A stretch of DNA of 64,000 nucleotides from Liolophura sinensis (taxonomy: Eukaryota > Mollusca > Polyplacophora > Chitonida > Chitonidae): contig NC_088302.1 of assembly GCF_032854445.1 (NCBI RefSeq), positions 7,313,338-7,377,337 on the forward strand, in the 5' to 3' direction. The notes below the pieces were generated by a model. That model did no database searches and had not been told where the DNA came from. It was given only the letters and a program-made list of their open reading frames with translations. The position numbers and the translations under genes were made by a program. Position 1 is the stretch's first letter. The number at the start of each line of letters is the position of its first letter. Positions 1-11,268 of the stretch are shown piece by piece.

Positions 1-41
1 GGCAGCTGTGGATGGGCATCTAAGCTTAGGGTCAGGCTGAG

Positions 42-92
42 TGGACATTTATCCCTCTGGATATTTACTAGCTGATAATGATTGGGGGACAG
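42..92 (+). CDS. Possible exon, unrecognised protein (weak)
   Basis: The block ends at a strong donor, ACAG|GTAAGTG. One frame is open and reads DIYPSGYLLADNDWGT, with one base (G) left over at the donor. An in-frame TGA lies just upstream (38-40), so the exon would have to start at the AG at 40-41, which has almost no polypyrimidine tract. The left-over G plus the first two bases of the block at 661 makes an intact codon (GCT, Ala), so the two blocks could splice in frame. Seen: donor and open frame. Inferred: exon status. The peptide matches no family I recognise, and chance is a real alternative. Confidence 0.2.
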
Positions 93-660
93 GTAAGTGT
101 TTTTAGGGATAATTGTGTGATGGTATATCTTGGCAAACAAGGTCTGAAAATTTGCGATTTACCTGTAAGTGTTTAAGGCCTATTTTTTTGCTTAAAGTGG
201 CTGTAAATCAACCTTAAGGCTATATACATATAGGAAGAGGCTGAAGAGAGACACAGATCACAGGCAATTTAAGTTACCTGATCACATTGACGTGGAGTAG
301 TCACTGCCACTCGGGTGTATTGACTTTCAAGACTGTTGCTGTACACGCACATGTAGATGTAAATACTACTACTGATCAGTCAAAGGAAAGAGAACTATGA
401 TAATGAGAACTGATAATCATCATTATGTCAGAATAAGATCCTGTTTATGAGGGACTGTTGCATTTTATCTTTCTAGGTAGTATTTGTTAGAATGTCATTT
501 TTTAATAAAATTTTCATATTTCTACAGTATTGAACAGGACAAGGAGGTTAAATAATTTAAGTGTATAATATACATGAATAACATACACAACATGTACATG
601 TATGAGAGTATGGGCTTTACTGAAGGCTTGAACATATGAAGTGATGTTATTTTTGTTCAG
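93..660. other. Non-coding stretch, probably intron
   Basis: AT-rich sequence with no sustained open frame. It contains several TACATGTA-like words near 345-355 and 590-602. If the flanking blocks are exons, this is the intron between them. It starts GTAAGT and ends TTTTTGTTCAG, both good splice consensus. Confidence 0.35.
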
Positions 661-748
661 CTCTTCCTAAAAAGTTCTTGTTTGGTTTGATGACAGACAC
701 AGTTCAGTTGCTGATCACCGGAAAGAAACTTGCTCCCGCCATGGGCAG
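661..748 (+). CDS. Candidate internal exon, unrecognised protein
   Basis: An 88-base block sits between the acceptor TTATTTTTGTTCAG| and the donor GGGCAG|GTACAT. The single open frame starts with two bases of a split codon. It then reads LPKKFLFGLMTDTVQLL followed by ITGKKLAPAMG, and leaves AG at the donor (phase 2 out). The peptide is a plausible mix of basic, hydrophobic and small residues and could be a helix-rich segment of a larger protein. The upstream donor at 93 has the matching phase. The frame runs on into the intron to a stop at 938, as expected by chance. I do not recognise the family. The next exon, which should start with one base completing the AG codon, was not found. Moderate to low confidence. 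Confidence 0.4.
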
Positions 749-1041
749 GTACATGGCAATCCTATTTAATGGACTGTGGGTACAATATGTACATGGTTAT
801 AGCATGAACTCTAATTATTCACAAATCGACATTAAAATTTATGAGTTTTATATATCTCTTTCTTACCTCTTTTGTCTAGGGAACATACTTACATGTGTCG
901 CGCACATTTTCATGTGTGTCTTCTCAGAATTTCCTTAGGATTATTCTTTATCAGCTACTGAACTACCTTAGGTTTAGTGGATTTTCAGTCATTCAAAATA
1001 ATGTGAAACACGTTAAGATAGCATGGTCTAAAAAACTCCAC

Positions 1042-1254
1042 TCCGGCCTCCTTGGCTGAGGTGGTTAGCATCCCAGCGTGACGCAATGACCCAGGAGCCT
1101 CTCACCAATGCAGTCACTGTGAGTTCAAGTCCAGCTCATGCTGGCTTCCTCTCCAGCAGTACGCGAGGAGGACTTCCAGCAACCTGCGGATGGTTGTGGG
1201 TTTCCCCTGATCTCTGCGAGGTTTTCTCCCACCATAATGCTGGCTGCCTCACAC
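1042..1254 (+). mobile_element. tRNA-derived SINE (family 1), 3'-truncated
   Basis: It matches the family 1 pattern: GGCCTCCTTGGCTGAG head (A-box region, decayed), CTCACCAATGCAGTCACTG, then GTGAGTTCAAGTCC (B-box-like), GCTCATGCTGGCTTCCTC, and CCCACCATAATGCTGGC. The usual tail (GTGAAATATTCTTGAGTACGG) is missing. The 74-codon frame at 1086-1310 lies in this element and is not a gene. Confidence 0.85.
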
Positions 1255-2851
1255 CTAACAGAAAACAAAGTTATTACAGTCAGTGTACGCTATTGCCTGT
1301 AAGAAAATGACTGGAATAGCATATTGGATTCCAAGGGGTTCCTGTGAGACAGACTTATTGGACTTTGTTTGCAGGTAAATAACAGTCCGTCTGTATCATG
1401 TGACTTGTGAAAAATGTTAGGCATCCTTTGTTGGCATTAATTTACCAGTCACCAGTCTTGTCATGTTCCAGAGGTACAAATGCCAGTGGAACTTCTCAAG
1501 CTCACATATGGTCAGATCGATCTTCATTTTTCTCAGTCATTCATCCTCTCTAAGTTACTCTTGTGAACCTTTTTCCAGAGATCCATGTTATAGTAAATGT
1601 GATCAAATTTAGTTGCCTAACATTATTGACAGGCTCACACAGCGATAAAAGAGTTGAAACTCAAATTATCCTTTCTGGCTACGAGGAGATTGAATGCTAT
1701 AAAGAATGATGTAATAATTATGTGTAGTTGCACTGTTTCTGTATTGAGAAAAAATAAATACATTGTCCATGTGTATGCGTATAATTGTCTTGCAGTTAGA
1801 GAAGAAATGATTTTCAGATTATGCTGATTTATAAGGTAATTAATATTCCCCTCAACGTACAGGGATAACAGCGTCTTTATTGGCAGCACTTTATATGGCA
1901 CTTGTGTTATTGTGTGTGTGTGATCTATACTTCAGGCAGACCAGATGAATCTCAAGTTAAGCTGATCATCTGTGTACATGATAGATAATGATGAGGTGCA
2001 TACTAAGCCCAATCATAATGCTGGGGGCAGTATGTGGTAAAATAACAATAGACCTAATTGTTTTAAAGATGCCAACCAGGTGTGTATACTGATCCACCCA
2101 CTACTGTTGCTCTCACCTGCTCATAAGTTAATCACTAGGCCTAGGAGCACGCGTCATTAGTTTCATGTTGTCCTGGAGTACAATGTAGACACACATGTAA
2201 GCTTATTGATTCCAACCTTGTTATGTATGCACCAGATGTGTATTAGCTTTGTGTGTGTATTGGAAGAGGTGTTTTTAGTACTATATTGGCCCACTGTCTG
2301 ATTAGAATTTTATATTAATTTTTTTTTTTTCAGTTGTTCATATCAACTAATAGCAATGAATATACCAACCCTAACATGGCATTTCCATAAGTTAATATCA
2401 GTTTAATATATGCCATGAACTCTGTTAGTGGCTGATGTTCACGATGCTTAACCCTTCTGGCAAGTGAATGTTAAAAACAAGTTGTGGTAGGTCATTTTGA
2501 TTTGGAAAGAGTCCAGCAAGCCTTCTTGGTTCTCTGAATTCTAAGTTTATGAATGATGAAGGATATGAAGACAAAATGTGCAGTGTGAAGAATGTGACGT
2601 TTTCAATGATAGTATAAGTATGGTAATGTATTATATGTACATCCGTTTGGTGAGTTATTATTTTCAACATCATATTTCTCCAGTGTACTTTTATGTGAAG
2701 TATAATCAAGACCCAAATTTATTATTTAACAACTGCTGTAGTCTTGTTGAAAAAAGAACTGCTATAGACATTGCAATATGTGAGCACTAATAAATATCTC
2801 AGGTGAGTTGTCTATAGTGTCAAAACACCCAAAACATTACCAGAAATACTG
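1255..2851. other. Non-coding stretch
   Basis: AT-rich with stops in all frames at short intervals. A T-rich run lies at 2321-2332. A donor-like ATCTCAG|GTGAGT at about 2804 has only a 35-base open block behind it, too little to call an exon. Nothing else was recognised. Confidence 0.3.
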
Positions 2852-3049
2852 TTGTTCCTCAACCTTTCCGCATGTGAAAGACCAACATTTTTGTTTTGAT
2901 TTAGAGACGAAACTAAATTGGTTGGATTGGTCAGTTTCAGGGCTTCACAGAATTGATATAATATTATCAGTCAACAAAGAATAATGTTTTCAGAATATGG
3001 TTGAATAAACACCTTACAAACATGCAAAAACTTTTAAGAATTACGGTAG
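2852..3049 (+). mobile_element. MITE family A copy
   Basis: About 198 bp with terminal inverted repeats. The left end is GTTCCTCAACCTTTCCGCATG; the right end reads, reversed, CTACCGTAATTCTTAAAAGT. The interior shares GGTTGGATTGGTCAGTTTCA and TAATATTATCAGTCAACAAA with copies at 31439 and 47265. No coding capacity, so non-autonomous. Confidence 0.75.
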
Positions 3050-4591
3050 CACTGTCCATGTAGATCACATACAGCTCGGCCCATTAAGGCAGTGTTTATG
3101 GTGTATCCAGAGAGCACTTCCATCATTCACCTTAACATACTGTACCAGCTGACATGACCCGATAACAATCTATAAGAATATACAGAAATGCTGCTCTATT
3201 GTTTCCCATTGCCCTTGGGTAAGATTAGCATTGTGCTTAATGATAGATACAGATCTGCTCCTACCTACTGTGGGGGTCTCATTCACTTGGAAATATGGTA
3301 TTTTATGAACATTCCAGTGCCAGGGTGCTTTTAATTTTTTTTTTGGGCTTCAGAAATCGGTATGATTTTTTTTTCTTGCCACTCACATTAAATTGTATTG
3401 CTTCAGATTTTTTTTTTTGTATTTTTTTTTTTTGTATTTTTTTTTTTGTCCTGGTAACTTGTTTGAGGAATGTATGATGTACGTGTAGTTTGTCACCTTG
3501 GCTTTCTGTCTCACCCATGGAATTCATGGAGTATAACTGAACAGAATTTTAATAAACTTGAAAAGAAAACAATCAGGCAACATAATTCTACAAGTGAAAT
3601 ATTTACATATTTTTTGCAGTAATGTATCTTTAGACAAAATATCACTTAAAATGATGACAGGGTCAGGATGAACATGCTTGTAGTAAATATTTAGCCTTCA
3701 CATCTTACCGCAAACAGCAACATTAGTACTAAGAATAAGAATATACATGATGTTATTCCTGGCTGGGTATAATCCTCTGTTGGAACTACTTTTTTCTCTT
3801 TAACAAACTACAAGGAAAGGCTAAGCTATCAGTAGTAAGGTTGTAAGATCATCTGATAAAAGAGATTCACATGTATTCACGTAACAAAACAAGAGAACCA
3901 AAAAATTCTGTTAAAAAAAAACATCGAAAAAAGTAAAATTTTTCGCTATTAAGTAAATGCACATAAAAATGGCATCATGAACAGTTTTTTAAAAGTGCTT
4001 TATAATGTCAGCTGGGTGGCTGGTTTGATGTCATAAAAGCAGACAGGCATTCTTTGATGGGAGAAAACTCTAAACTCAACCATGTCTGTTGTTTACATGT
4101 AGTTGATGCATGTTTTTATGAAAGGTCAGAAAGAAAACTTTTAAAAACTTGAGAGAGAACTAAATGTGAATTACTGAAATATTGCCTATTACCTTTGCTA
4201 TGTGTATTCAGTGCTCCTCCTAAGTTTTGTAGTATCTTGGGCTTCTTGTATTTCTTTTTTTATTTTCTTTTGGTGGGGAGCTAAAATGATATTTATGTAG
4301 ACGGAATTTCAGGATATGAGCCATGGAGTTTGTTTGCAGACACTATATACATGTACATGTGATATGTATATATAGCACTACTGATTGACATATTATATGA
4401 ACAAGTTAGAAAAAAAGCAAAGACTGTACAGTCAAGGTATATGTAATCATTTGTCCATGTAATGATAGATTCATAGCCCACTCATTAGAAAGTCAGCAGG
4501 ATTGAGTGATGACAGAGTAATGCATGTTTACATTTTGATAAGTGAACCTTTTGACATGTGGTTATGCTCATGTTACTTAGCTTTACTTCAG
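3050..4591. other. Non-coding stretch with T-rich microrepeat
   Basis: At about 3407-3449 a T(11-12)GTA unit is repeated three times, which creates the lysine-rich and phenylalanine-rich open frames here. The remainder is AT-rich with frequent stops. A pyrimidine-rich acceptor-like tract (TTACTTAGCTTTACTTCAG) ends the stretch. Confidence 0.4.
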
Positions 4592-4731
4592 GATGTCTTC
4601 TGTGTGCCAAGAGACTATATGAGTCATCTGAAGAGAAAGATATGGGTGACAATGATGACTTCTTCCTGATTGATTGCGTGCGTTTTACCGGGTGTGTTTG
4701 CATGACACAACGAATTCCTCTCGTGCAACAG
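4592..4731 (+). CDS. Candidate exon, cysteine-rich unrecognised peptide
   Basis: A 140-base block follows the acceptor TAGCTTTACTTCAG| and ends at GTGCAACAG|GTGTGC. One frame is open throughout: two leading bases, then 46 codons beginning CLLCAKRLYESSEEKDMGDN and ending TQRIPLVQQ, phase 0 out. It holds five cysteines and an acidic patch (EEKDMGDNDD). The other two forward frames have stops. A 46-codon open block between splice-like sites is suggestive, but at this base composition it could be chance. The family is not recognised. The entry phase does not match the exit phase of the block at 661, so if both are real, another exon lies between or they belong to different transcripts. Confidence 0.3.
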
Positions 4732-4782
4732 GTGTGCTGCATAATGAATTTAGAAATATCAGTGTACTTCTGACATGCTCCT

Positions 4783-5006
4783 GGTGCTATTCCACAAAGA
4801 CGTGTCTAGGGTCCATCGAGTCAAAGCTTAAAACCTCATGTCAGTGCTTATAGTTTTTAGTATTGGATATTGGAATTTTAACACATTTGCTTTAAGATTA
4901 CATTTATTAGATGATAGAATTTTAGTTTCTAGGGCCTAAAAATGTGCTCTGAAAATGTATTTTGTATTTTGTGTTGAATCAGAAATGCTTTTGTGGAAAT
5001 GGTTCT
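4783..5006 (-). mobile_element. MITE family B copy (reverse)
   Basis: The ends are inverted: TGGTGCTATTCCACAAAG at the left and CTTTTGTGGAAATGGTT at the right. The interior (TTAAAACCTCATG, CAGTGCTTATAGTTTTTAGTA, TTTCTAGGGCCTAAA) is the reverse complement of the copy at 45961-46175. Confidence 0.65.
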
Positions 5007-8000
5007 GCATGATGACCAAATTACATGTAGTATCATGAGCAGTTGTCTTATCTAGGGCATTATAAGTTATCATCATTACAGGCATGATTACTCGGGAGTT
5101 TAAAACACATTATAAAAAGCATTAATCAATCACTCTGTCATTCCAAAATAGCAGACAAGTAGATCAACATGTAGACAGAGTGGAAAAATGTACCTGTAGG
5201 TGCAGTGTACATATACATTTCGTGTACCATTTGTTTTGTCATTTCATGTAATTTTCATGATAAACATCAGATCATTATATTTGAAGACTAATTTCTGATC
5301 TATCATGAATCATTACGGTTTAATAATTGTTTGCAGTATCTGTAAAAAAAATAATGATTCTCATTAACAGCTACATGCACATATAACAAGCTTACACCAT
5401 TTCAAAGTGTTTCCTTCTTTAATGAAACAGTAGACAGTTTTTCCCCTGTTCAAAGGTGACTGTATAGCTGGTAGAACTTCAAGAGACGTACCATATGCGG
5501 AAATGCATCTGCTTAGACCAGGTGTAGCTGTCCTGACTTTCACAAGATGTAAACCAGTTGGTCAGAAGTGTTGTGTTGTGATTCCTGGTATTTTTAAAGA
5601 GTATGGAAATATCAGGGCAGATTTCAATTAATAAACTGAGTTTTGATTTAGACCCTATGAATTAGTATTTGAACCCGAGGCCATAAAGTGTGAATGCTAT
5701 CCAAGTTACATTTAGTTTGTGACTTACATAGAAATTGCACCCCTGTTCATACATCAGTATTGGTTATTCCGAGCTTTCTACATGTATGGCTGGCATTGTT
5801 ATTTTTTTTTTTTTTTGCTGTTCAGTCCAGTATTATTAGCAGATGGTGGAATAATCACTGATTGGACAAAACATAATGTTTTGTAGACTACATGTACATG
5901 TATAATTAATTTGTCGCAATGAAAATCCTTCCTTGTCTTGCTAGATAAAATGCCCTTCAGATGACTGCAGATGATAGAGACATATTCTTATGATTATTTC
6001 ACACATGTCATTGTCTACTTTGTGATTAATTATTTCCAAACCTTCAATATTTGAAGGGAATTGAATACGGAATAATTTTAGATATGTTTTCTTTTTGTGT
6101 GTGTGTGCCCGAATCAATTGGTGGCTTTGTGTATTTAGATGTGATAGGGAATGAGGCTGTAGAAATAACATCAGGTATGCATAGTCGTATGCCCTCCTCG
6201 TAACTGGAAGGTCTTTCTGCCCCCAGGCTTGTTGGATTTTTTCTCTGCTGATGAATTTGATGATAAATATGGTATGCAGTCGGAGTTGATGTAGGCCATT
6301 TGTAACTGCGTACTGTTATATATATTTCAGGTTGATTGTACGATAACACCCTAAGGTTATCTCCAACCTATTATTAACTCTTCCTGTTCGACAAAAAAGT
6401 ATGTGTGGCTCAGGAGTTGTATCCTGTGTTGCGTCATTTTGTCGGCCCATCAGCAATCCCCCTCAAGTTTTAATTAGCCAAGTTAGAACTCAGGTGTGTC
6501 ATTAACTGATTAAACCTTGAATTACTTGACCAGTTGTGCCTGTGTTCTTGTTTTTAATAATTATTATTGAAAAAAATCTGTGATCAGTATTCTGACAGTT
6601 TATGTTGATTTAGAGGAGGATGTCTGTCTTACGCAAATGTGCATGTTATTTATATCAGAACCTACATGTAGCTGTTAGGCTGAGATTTTTATTGTGCTTG
6701 TGTCAGAGTGCTCGAGATCAAAGTGTGGAATTTGAATTGCCTGTGGTGGTGTTCAGTGCAATATTACATGACTAGGAATGTCTCCTCTTCGATCCTTATT
6801 ACAGAATTATGCTTCATGATCAGTGTATAAATTCTTATTGTTGACTTCATATTTTAATCCTGCCCACGCATGCTTATATATAACTGCATGACTCCTTTTT
6901 GTTTTCGGTAAACCCACACATTTTTGCGATGGAACATTGCAATTAAAATCTAAGTGTAAGTTCGTTTCATTTTTTTTATTTTACTTTTGTATTACACATT
7001 AATTAATTGCATATAGCCAGCTTTGAGGCAGATCATTGTTGACATTTTTTTATCATTTTCTTCCAGCTGGTTATACTTAAGTCCTACCTTTCAAGTGGTT
7101 TGACTCGGGCTAGCAAGTTTCCCCAGATTTGCCATTTAAAAGGCAAGAAAAACACACACCCCTCCCAAAAAAAAAAAAAACTAATCCAAAAAATTAAGAG
7201 AAAAATAACTTTTTCAGTTGGTTTCTGCAGCGATTTTGTGTGATAAGTTGACATGTGTACCTATTTACCACTACCTGTCGTTTAGTCTAAAGTTTACTGA
7301 CATTATTGTTCCCAATATCTGATGGTTGCCCTGGGTGTCCTGACAAAATACGTACATGTAGCTGCATAAAAGACTGACTAAATGTATGATTGCTTTGTGC
7401 TGAAAATTCACCAAATTTGGTGAATGTATGATGCACCTGAATTGGAAGCTGACTGTGCTGATTCATCTCAAATGAAGGATGCTCCATAAACTCTTGAAAA
7501 AAGGACTTTTACACTTGTGTAAAGTTTTACGACTTTGAAGAATTTAATAATATTGGAATTGGCAGCTTGAATGAAATCCTTCTTGTACGGAATAAAGGGG
7601 GACTACTCATGTCAGCTTTTTGCTCTGGTTTTCAAAGGTAATTGAAAGTCTGAAACAAAATATCTGATAAAAGCTGTGTTGATAATAATACTGAAACAAA
7701 TTGCTACTCATGCAGATTGTAACCTTGATTACATGTTATTGAAAAGAGAAATTGTCTTGAAATTATACAACAATGTTGTATGAATCATATATACATGTAT
7801 TTCATCTGATAATACATAGACTTCAGAATGCATTTTTATGATCAATGATTTATGTATGAAAACTGTTTACCGAAAGATCATCTGCAACGTGTTCTGAAAA
7901 TGCATAGATTGAGGTTTGTGACATGACAAATCATGTACATTTCCATCTGATACATTTGCAGAAGTTCAAAGTGATCACGTATGTGTACACTCTGGATTGG

Positions 8001-8184
8001 CTTTATGAGTGTTCTAACTTGCAGTTCGGTTTATGCTTGGAAAAAAGTTTTGTGTAAATTTGTATGATGTAAACTTGATAGAGAATAGCCTCATAACACA
8101 TGAAATTAAATATACAGATAGCACAAGCAGTTGTGGACTGAACATGTCCTGGATCTACCGGATTTGGTATGTGAATATTTGTAT
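5007..8184. other. Non-coding stretch
   Basis: No exon-like block was seen. A decayed partial copy of MITE family B is likely at about 5618-5700 (TTTAGACCCTATGAATTAGT matches TTTAGACCCTACAAATTAAT in the 45961 copy). Homopolymers are T at 5801-5815 and A at about 7167-7180. ATACATGTA words are scattered through the stretch. Confidence 0.35.
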
Positions 8185-9420
8185 GAGTGTACATGTAGAT
8201 GTAGTACATGTTGTACAAAGTGTGTTACAAACATGCACGTGTACATGTAGATGTAGTTCATATCATACAAAGTGTGTGTTACAAACATGCACATGTACAT
8301 GTAGATGTAGTTCATATCGTACAAAGTTTGTGTTGCAAACATGCACGTGTACATGTAGATGTAGTACATGTCGTACAAAGTGTGTGTTACAAACATGCAC
8401 ATGTACATGTAGATGTAGTTCATATCGTACAAAGTGTGTGTTACAAACATGCACGTGTACATGTAGATGTAGTTCATATCGTACAAAGTGCGTGTTGCAA
8501 ACATGCACGTGTACATGTAGATGTAGTTCATATTGTATAAAGTGTGTGTTACAAACATGCACATGTACATGTAGATGTAGTACATGTTGTGCAAAGTGTG
8601 TTACAAACATGCACATGTACATGTAGATGTAGTTCATATCATACAAAGTGTGTGTTACAAACATGCACGTGTACATGTAGATGTAGTTCATATTGTATAA
8701 AGTGTGTGTTACAAACATGCACGTGTACATGTAGATGTAGTTCATGTCGTATAAAGTGTGTGTTACAAACATGCACATGTACATGTAGATGTAGTACATG
8801 TCGTACAAAGTGTGTTACAAACATGCACATGTACATGTAGATGTAGTTCATATTGTATAAAGTGTGTGTTACAAACATGCACGTGTACATGTAGATGTAG
8901 TTCATGTCGTATAAAGTGTGTTACAAACATGCACATGTACATGTAGATGTAGTACATGTCATACAAAGTGTGTGTTACAAACATGCACGTGTACATGTAG
9001 ATGTAGTTCATATTGTATAAAGTATGTGTTACAAACATGCACGCGTACATGTAGATGTAGTACATGTTGTACAAAGTGTGTTGCAAACATGCACATGTAC
9101 ATGTAGTACATGTCGTACAAAGTGTGTGTTGCAAACATGCACATGTACATGTAGATGTAGTACATGTCGTACAAAGTGTGCGTTACAAACATGCACGTGT
9201 ACATGTAGATGTAGTACATGTCTAACAAAGTGTATGTTATAAACATGCACATGTACATGTAGATGTAGTTCTTATTGTGTAAAGTGTGTTACAAACATGC
9301 ACGTGTACATGTAGATGTAGTTCATATCATATAAAGTGTGTGTTACAAACATGCACCTGTACATGTAGATGTAGTTCATATCATATAAAGTGTGTGTTAC
9401 AAACATGCACATGTATGCAC
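8185..9420. repeat. 54-bp minisatellite, about 23 copies
   Basis: Unit, in two halves: ACATGTAGATGTAGTTCATA then TCGTACAAAGTGTGTGTTAC, then AAACATGCACRTGT. Most copies are 54 bp. Six copies (starting about 8191, 8567, 8767, 8885, 9045 and 9255) lack one TG and are 52 bp; one near 9102 lacks an internal ATGTAG. Copies differ as TACATGT or TTCATAT at the centre and CACGTG or CACATG at the junction. Because 54 is a multiple of three, both strands show long Cys/His/Tyr-rich open frames. The 52-bp copies shift frame and break them, so I do not call a protein. Each unit is rich in palindromes (TGTACA, ACATGT, GTAC). Confidence 0.97.
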
Positions 9421-10110
9421 ATCTTTTAAGGGACAGTCACATGTGAATGTATATAATCAGCAGCTTGGAAGTAAATAAATAGGGGACTGGATTTAAGGAA
9501 AATCCATTTGCCTGGAGGTTATTGGGTTTGATCCATTGTGAGAGTTGAGATCTCTGAGCCTGTAGTAAACCTAGATGCTTTTTTGTTTTCCTTGAGGCAT
9601 GTTGTTTATTATCGGTGCCCAGTCAACATGGTCAAGTCAACACTGTTGGTTAACTGACCTTAAACAGTGACCAGTGCTGGAGATTTTGTTTAGCTGGATT
9701 GGTCACTTTGGAGGTAAACTACTGGTCAAGGACAACATGTACACCTTTCCTAATGGTAAAACATCAAAGGTTTTCCTCAAGTAAACTGACCAGTCCAGGC
9801 TGACCACTCACTGACCACTGACCACTGACCAGTTAAGTCTGCAGATCACATTTCCTGACAAAAACCAGCCGCTTTCATCTGTGGCTAGATGGGTGTACAT
9901 GTTTATAGTAGTAAGTGGCCAAGTTGTAAACAGTTGCCAAAACCAACAGATCATGTTTAGTAGCTTACATGATACACATAAGTCAGTGGACATGTTCCCC
10001 ACACCTGGATGTTGTACATGCAGGGAGAGGTGGGCAGGCAGACACTGGGCAGATGTAGGCAGGAAATGATGTCCAGGACTATGCAGATACAGATAATATA
10101 TATATGTGTG
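9421..10110. other. Non-coding stretch with TGACC/GGTCA cluster
   Basis: Between about 9630 and 9835 there are about ten TGACC or GGTCA words in both orientations, ending in a small 7-bp array CTGACCACTGACCACTGACC at about 9811-9830. Such half-sites could bind nuclear receptors, or the cluster may be simple repeat growth. No exon was seen. Confidence 0.4.
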
Positions 10111-10252
10111 CAGACTGATAAAATTATACTTTTTGTGAAGTTCTGAAATTAGCAAATCAAACCAATGTAGTTTTGTCTCCAAAATCAAAATAAATGTGTG
10201 CATAAATTGCACTGAAAGTTGCATTCATATGCAAAAAGGTCGAGGAATTAGG
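10111..10252 (-). mobile_element. MITE family A fragment (reverse)
   Basis: AGACTGATAAAATTATAC, CAAACCAATGTAGTTTTGTC, GCACTGAAAGTTG and GGTCGAGGAATTAGG occur in the same order as in the full copy at 40421-40639. The left terminal part is missing. Confidence 0.65.
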
Positions 10253-11121
10253 AAATGTAAATGATTTACCACCTCCATTGCAGAGGATATGAAGAAAAAA
10301 AACCCATCTTTTTTCATATAATAATATTTGTTACGCTTGGTATGGCTAATATCTACAATTTGGGTGTCTTCAGGTGTAGACACATGTATGTACATTTGGA
10401 AAATTAGTTTGGGTTTTTTCCTTTCTTTTTCCTGTTTTTTTTTTTTACTAGACATGCCAGAGGAAATTGTGATTAACCAGCACAGTCAGGCTCAATTAAA
10501 TAATTATTCTAAACCAGCATGAAGTAATCTTGCAAAAAACAGCTAGGGCTTGGTTTAACCATTATAAGAGAGAGTTGCCTGATACTGAGCCAAGAGCTTT
10601 GCCCACTTTCATCAACATATAAATAAGAAGAGATCTACATGCAAATGACACTACAACTGTCAACATGAAATCCTATAAATAAGGTTAAGATTTTTCAGTA
10701 GGCATATTTCGAAGCTATGTTTTGTTGGCTTGGTATGATAAATGGTCTTCATGCATGAGTATATGGATGTAACTGCTAGCAGCTATAAAATGTAGGTCTC
10801 CAAATATTTCAATGACTTTCGCCAGTCGTTTTTGGCTGGTGGAATTAAGGGTTGTTATATAACTTCTGTAATGTATTTTTGCGAGGGTTGAAGGCTTGCT
10901 TTTAATTTGTGCATACAACAGCAGCTTTGTCAGCATCAATACATATAAATGTACACAGTCAAGCCAAATGACAGTATGGAAAGCTGCGCAAATTTCACCA
11001 CAACCAGTTCAATATTACCAGGCTTTTTTTTAAGTCCGCTTTATGCTCTATGACTTAGGAGTACAAGTTCTGGTCAGTCCATACTGCACAGATATATACA
11101 TGTACCCTCTTTGGGCATCAG
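10253..11121. other. Non-coding stretch
   Basis: AT-rich with A and T homopolymers at 10293-10300 and 10434-10446. No element or gene was recognised. A modest acceptor-like CTTTGGGCATCAG closes it. Confidence 0.3.
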
Positions 11122-11268
11122 GGGTGGAGGAGACTAGTACATGTGAACCGGTAGAGGTTTACATGCCTCTACCTGCACATTCCCGACACTGTCTTAAGTC
11201 TCATCTCTCCAAACAATCATGGGGTACGCTGGTATTGATTGGATGTCTGAAAACCTCTCGGTACAGAG
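11122..11268 (+). CDS. Candidate exon, unrecognised protein
   Basis: A 147-base block follows CTCTTTGGGCATCAG| and ends at GTACAGAG|GTAAGACC, a good donor. Only one forward frame is open. It starts with two bases of a split codon, then reads VEETSTCEPVEVYMPLPAHS followed by RHCLKSHLSKQSWGTLV and ends at LKTSRYR plus one base (phase 1 out). The base composition is less AT-rich than its flanks and the peptide is compositionally ordinary. The open frame extends about 80 bases upstream of the acceptor, which weakens the argument slightly. Its exit phase matches the entry phase of the block at 37955, though they are 27 kb apart. No family is recognised. Confidence 0.33.

Noticed and set aside
1086-1310. 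74-codon frame
   Set aside because: It falls inside a SINE family 1 copy. The same applies to frames at 19488-19815, 27660-27945, 34573-34776, 36299-36543, 36812-37114, 39204-39413 and 58240-58506.
3295-3527. Phe-rich and Lys-rich frames
   Set aside because: They are produced by the T(11-12)GTA repeat.
8033-9258. Long Cys/His/Tyr-rich open frames on both strands (up to 197 codons)
   Set aside because: They lie in the 54-bp array, exist in several frames at once and are broken by the 52-bp units; no start, splice or flanking coding signal supports them.
8185-9420. CRISPR array
   Set aside because: Units are contiguous with no unique spacers, in a eukaryotic context, and no cas genes are present.
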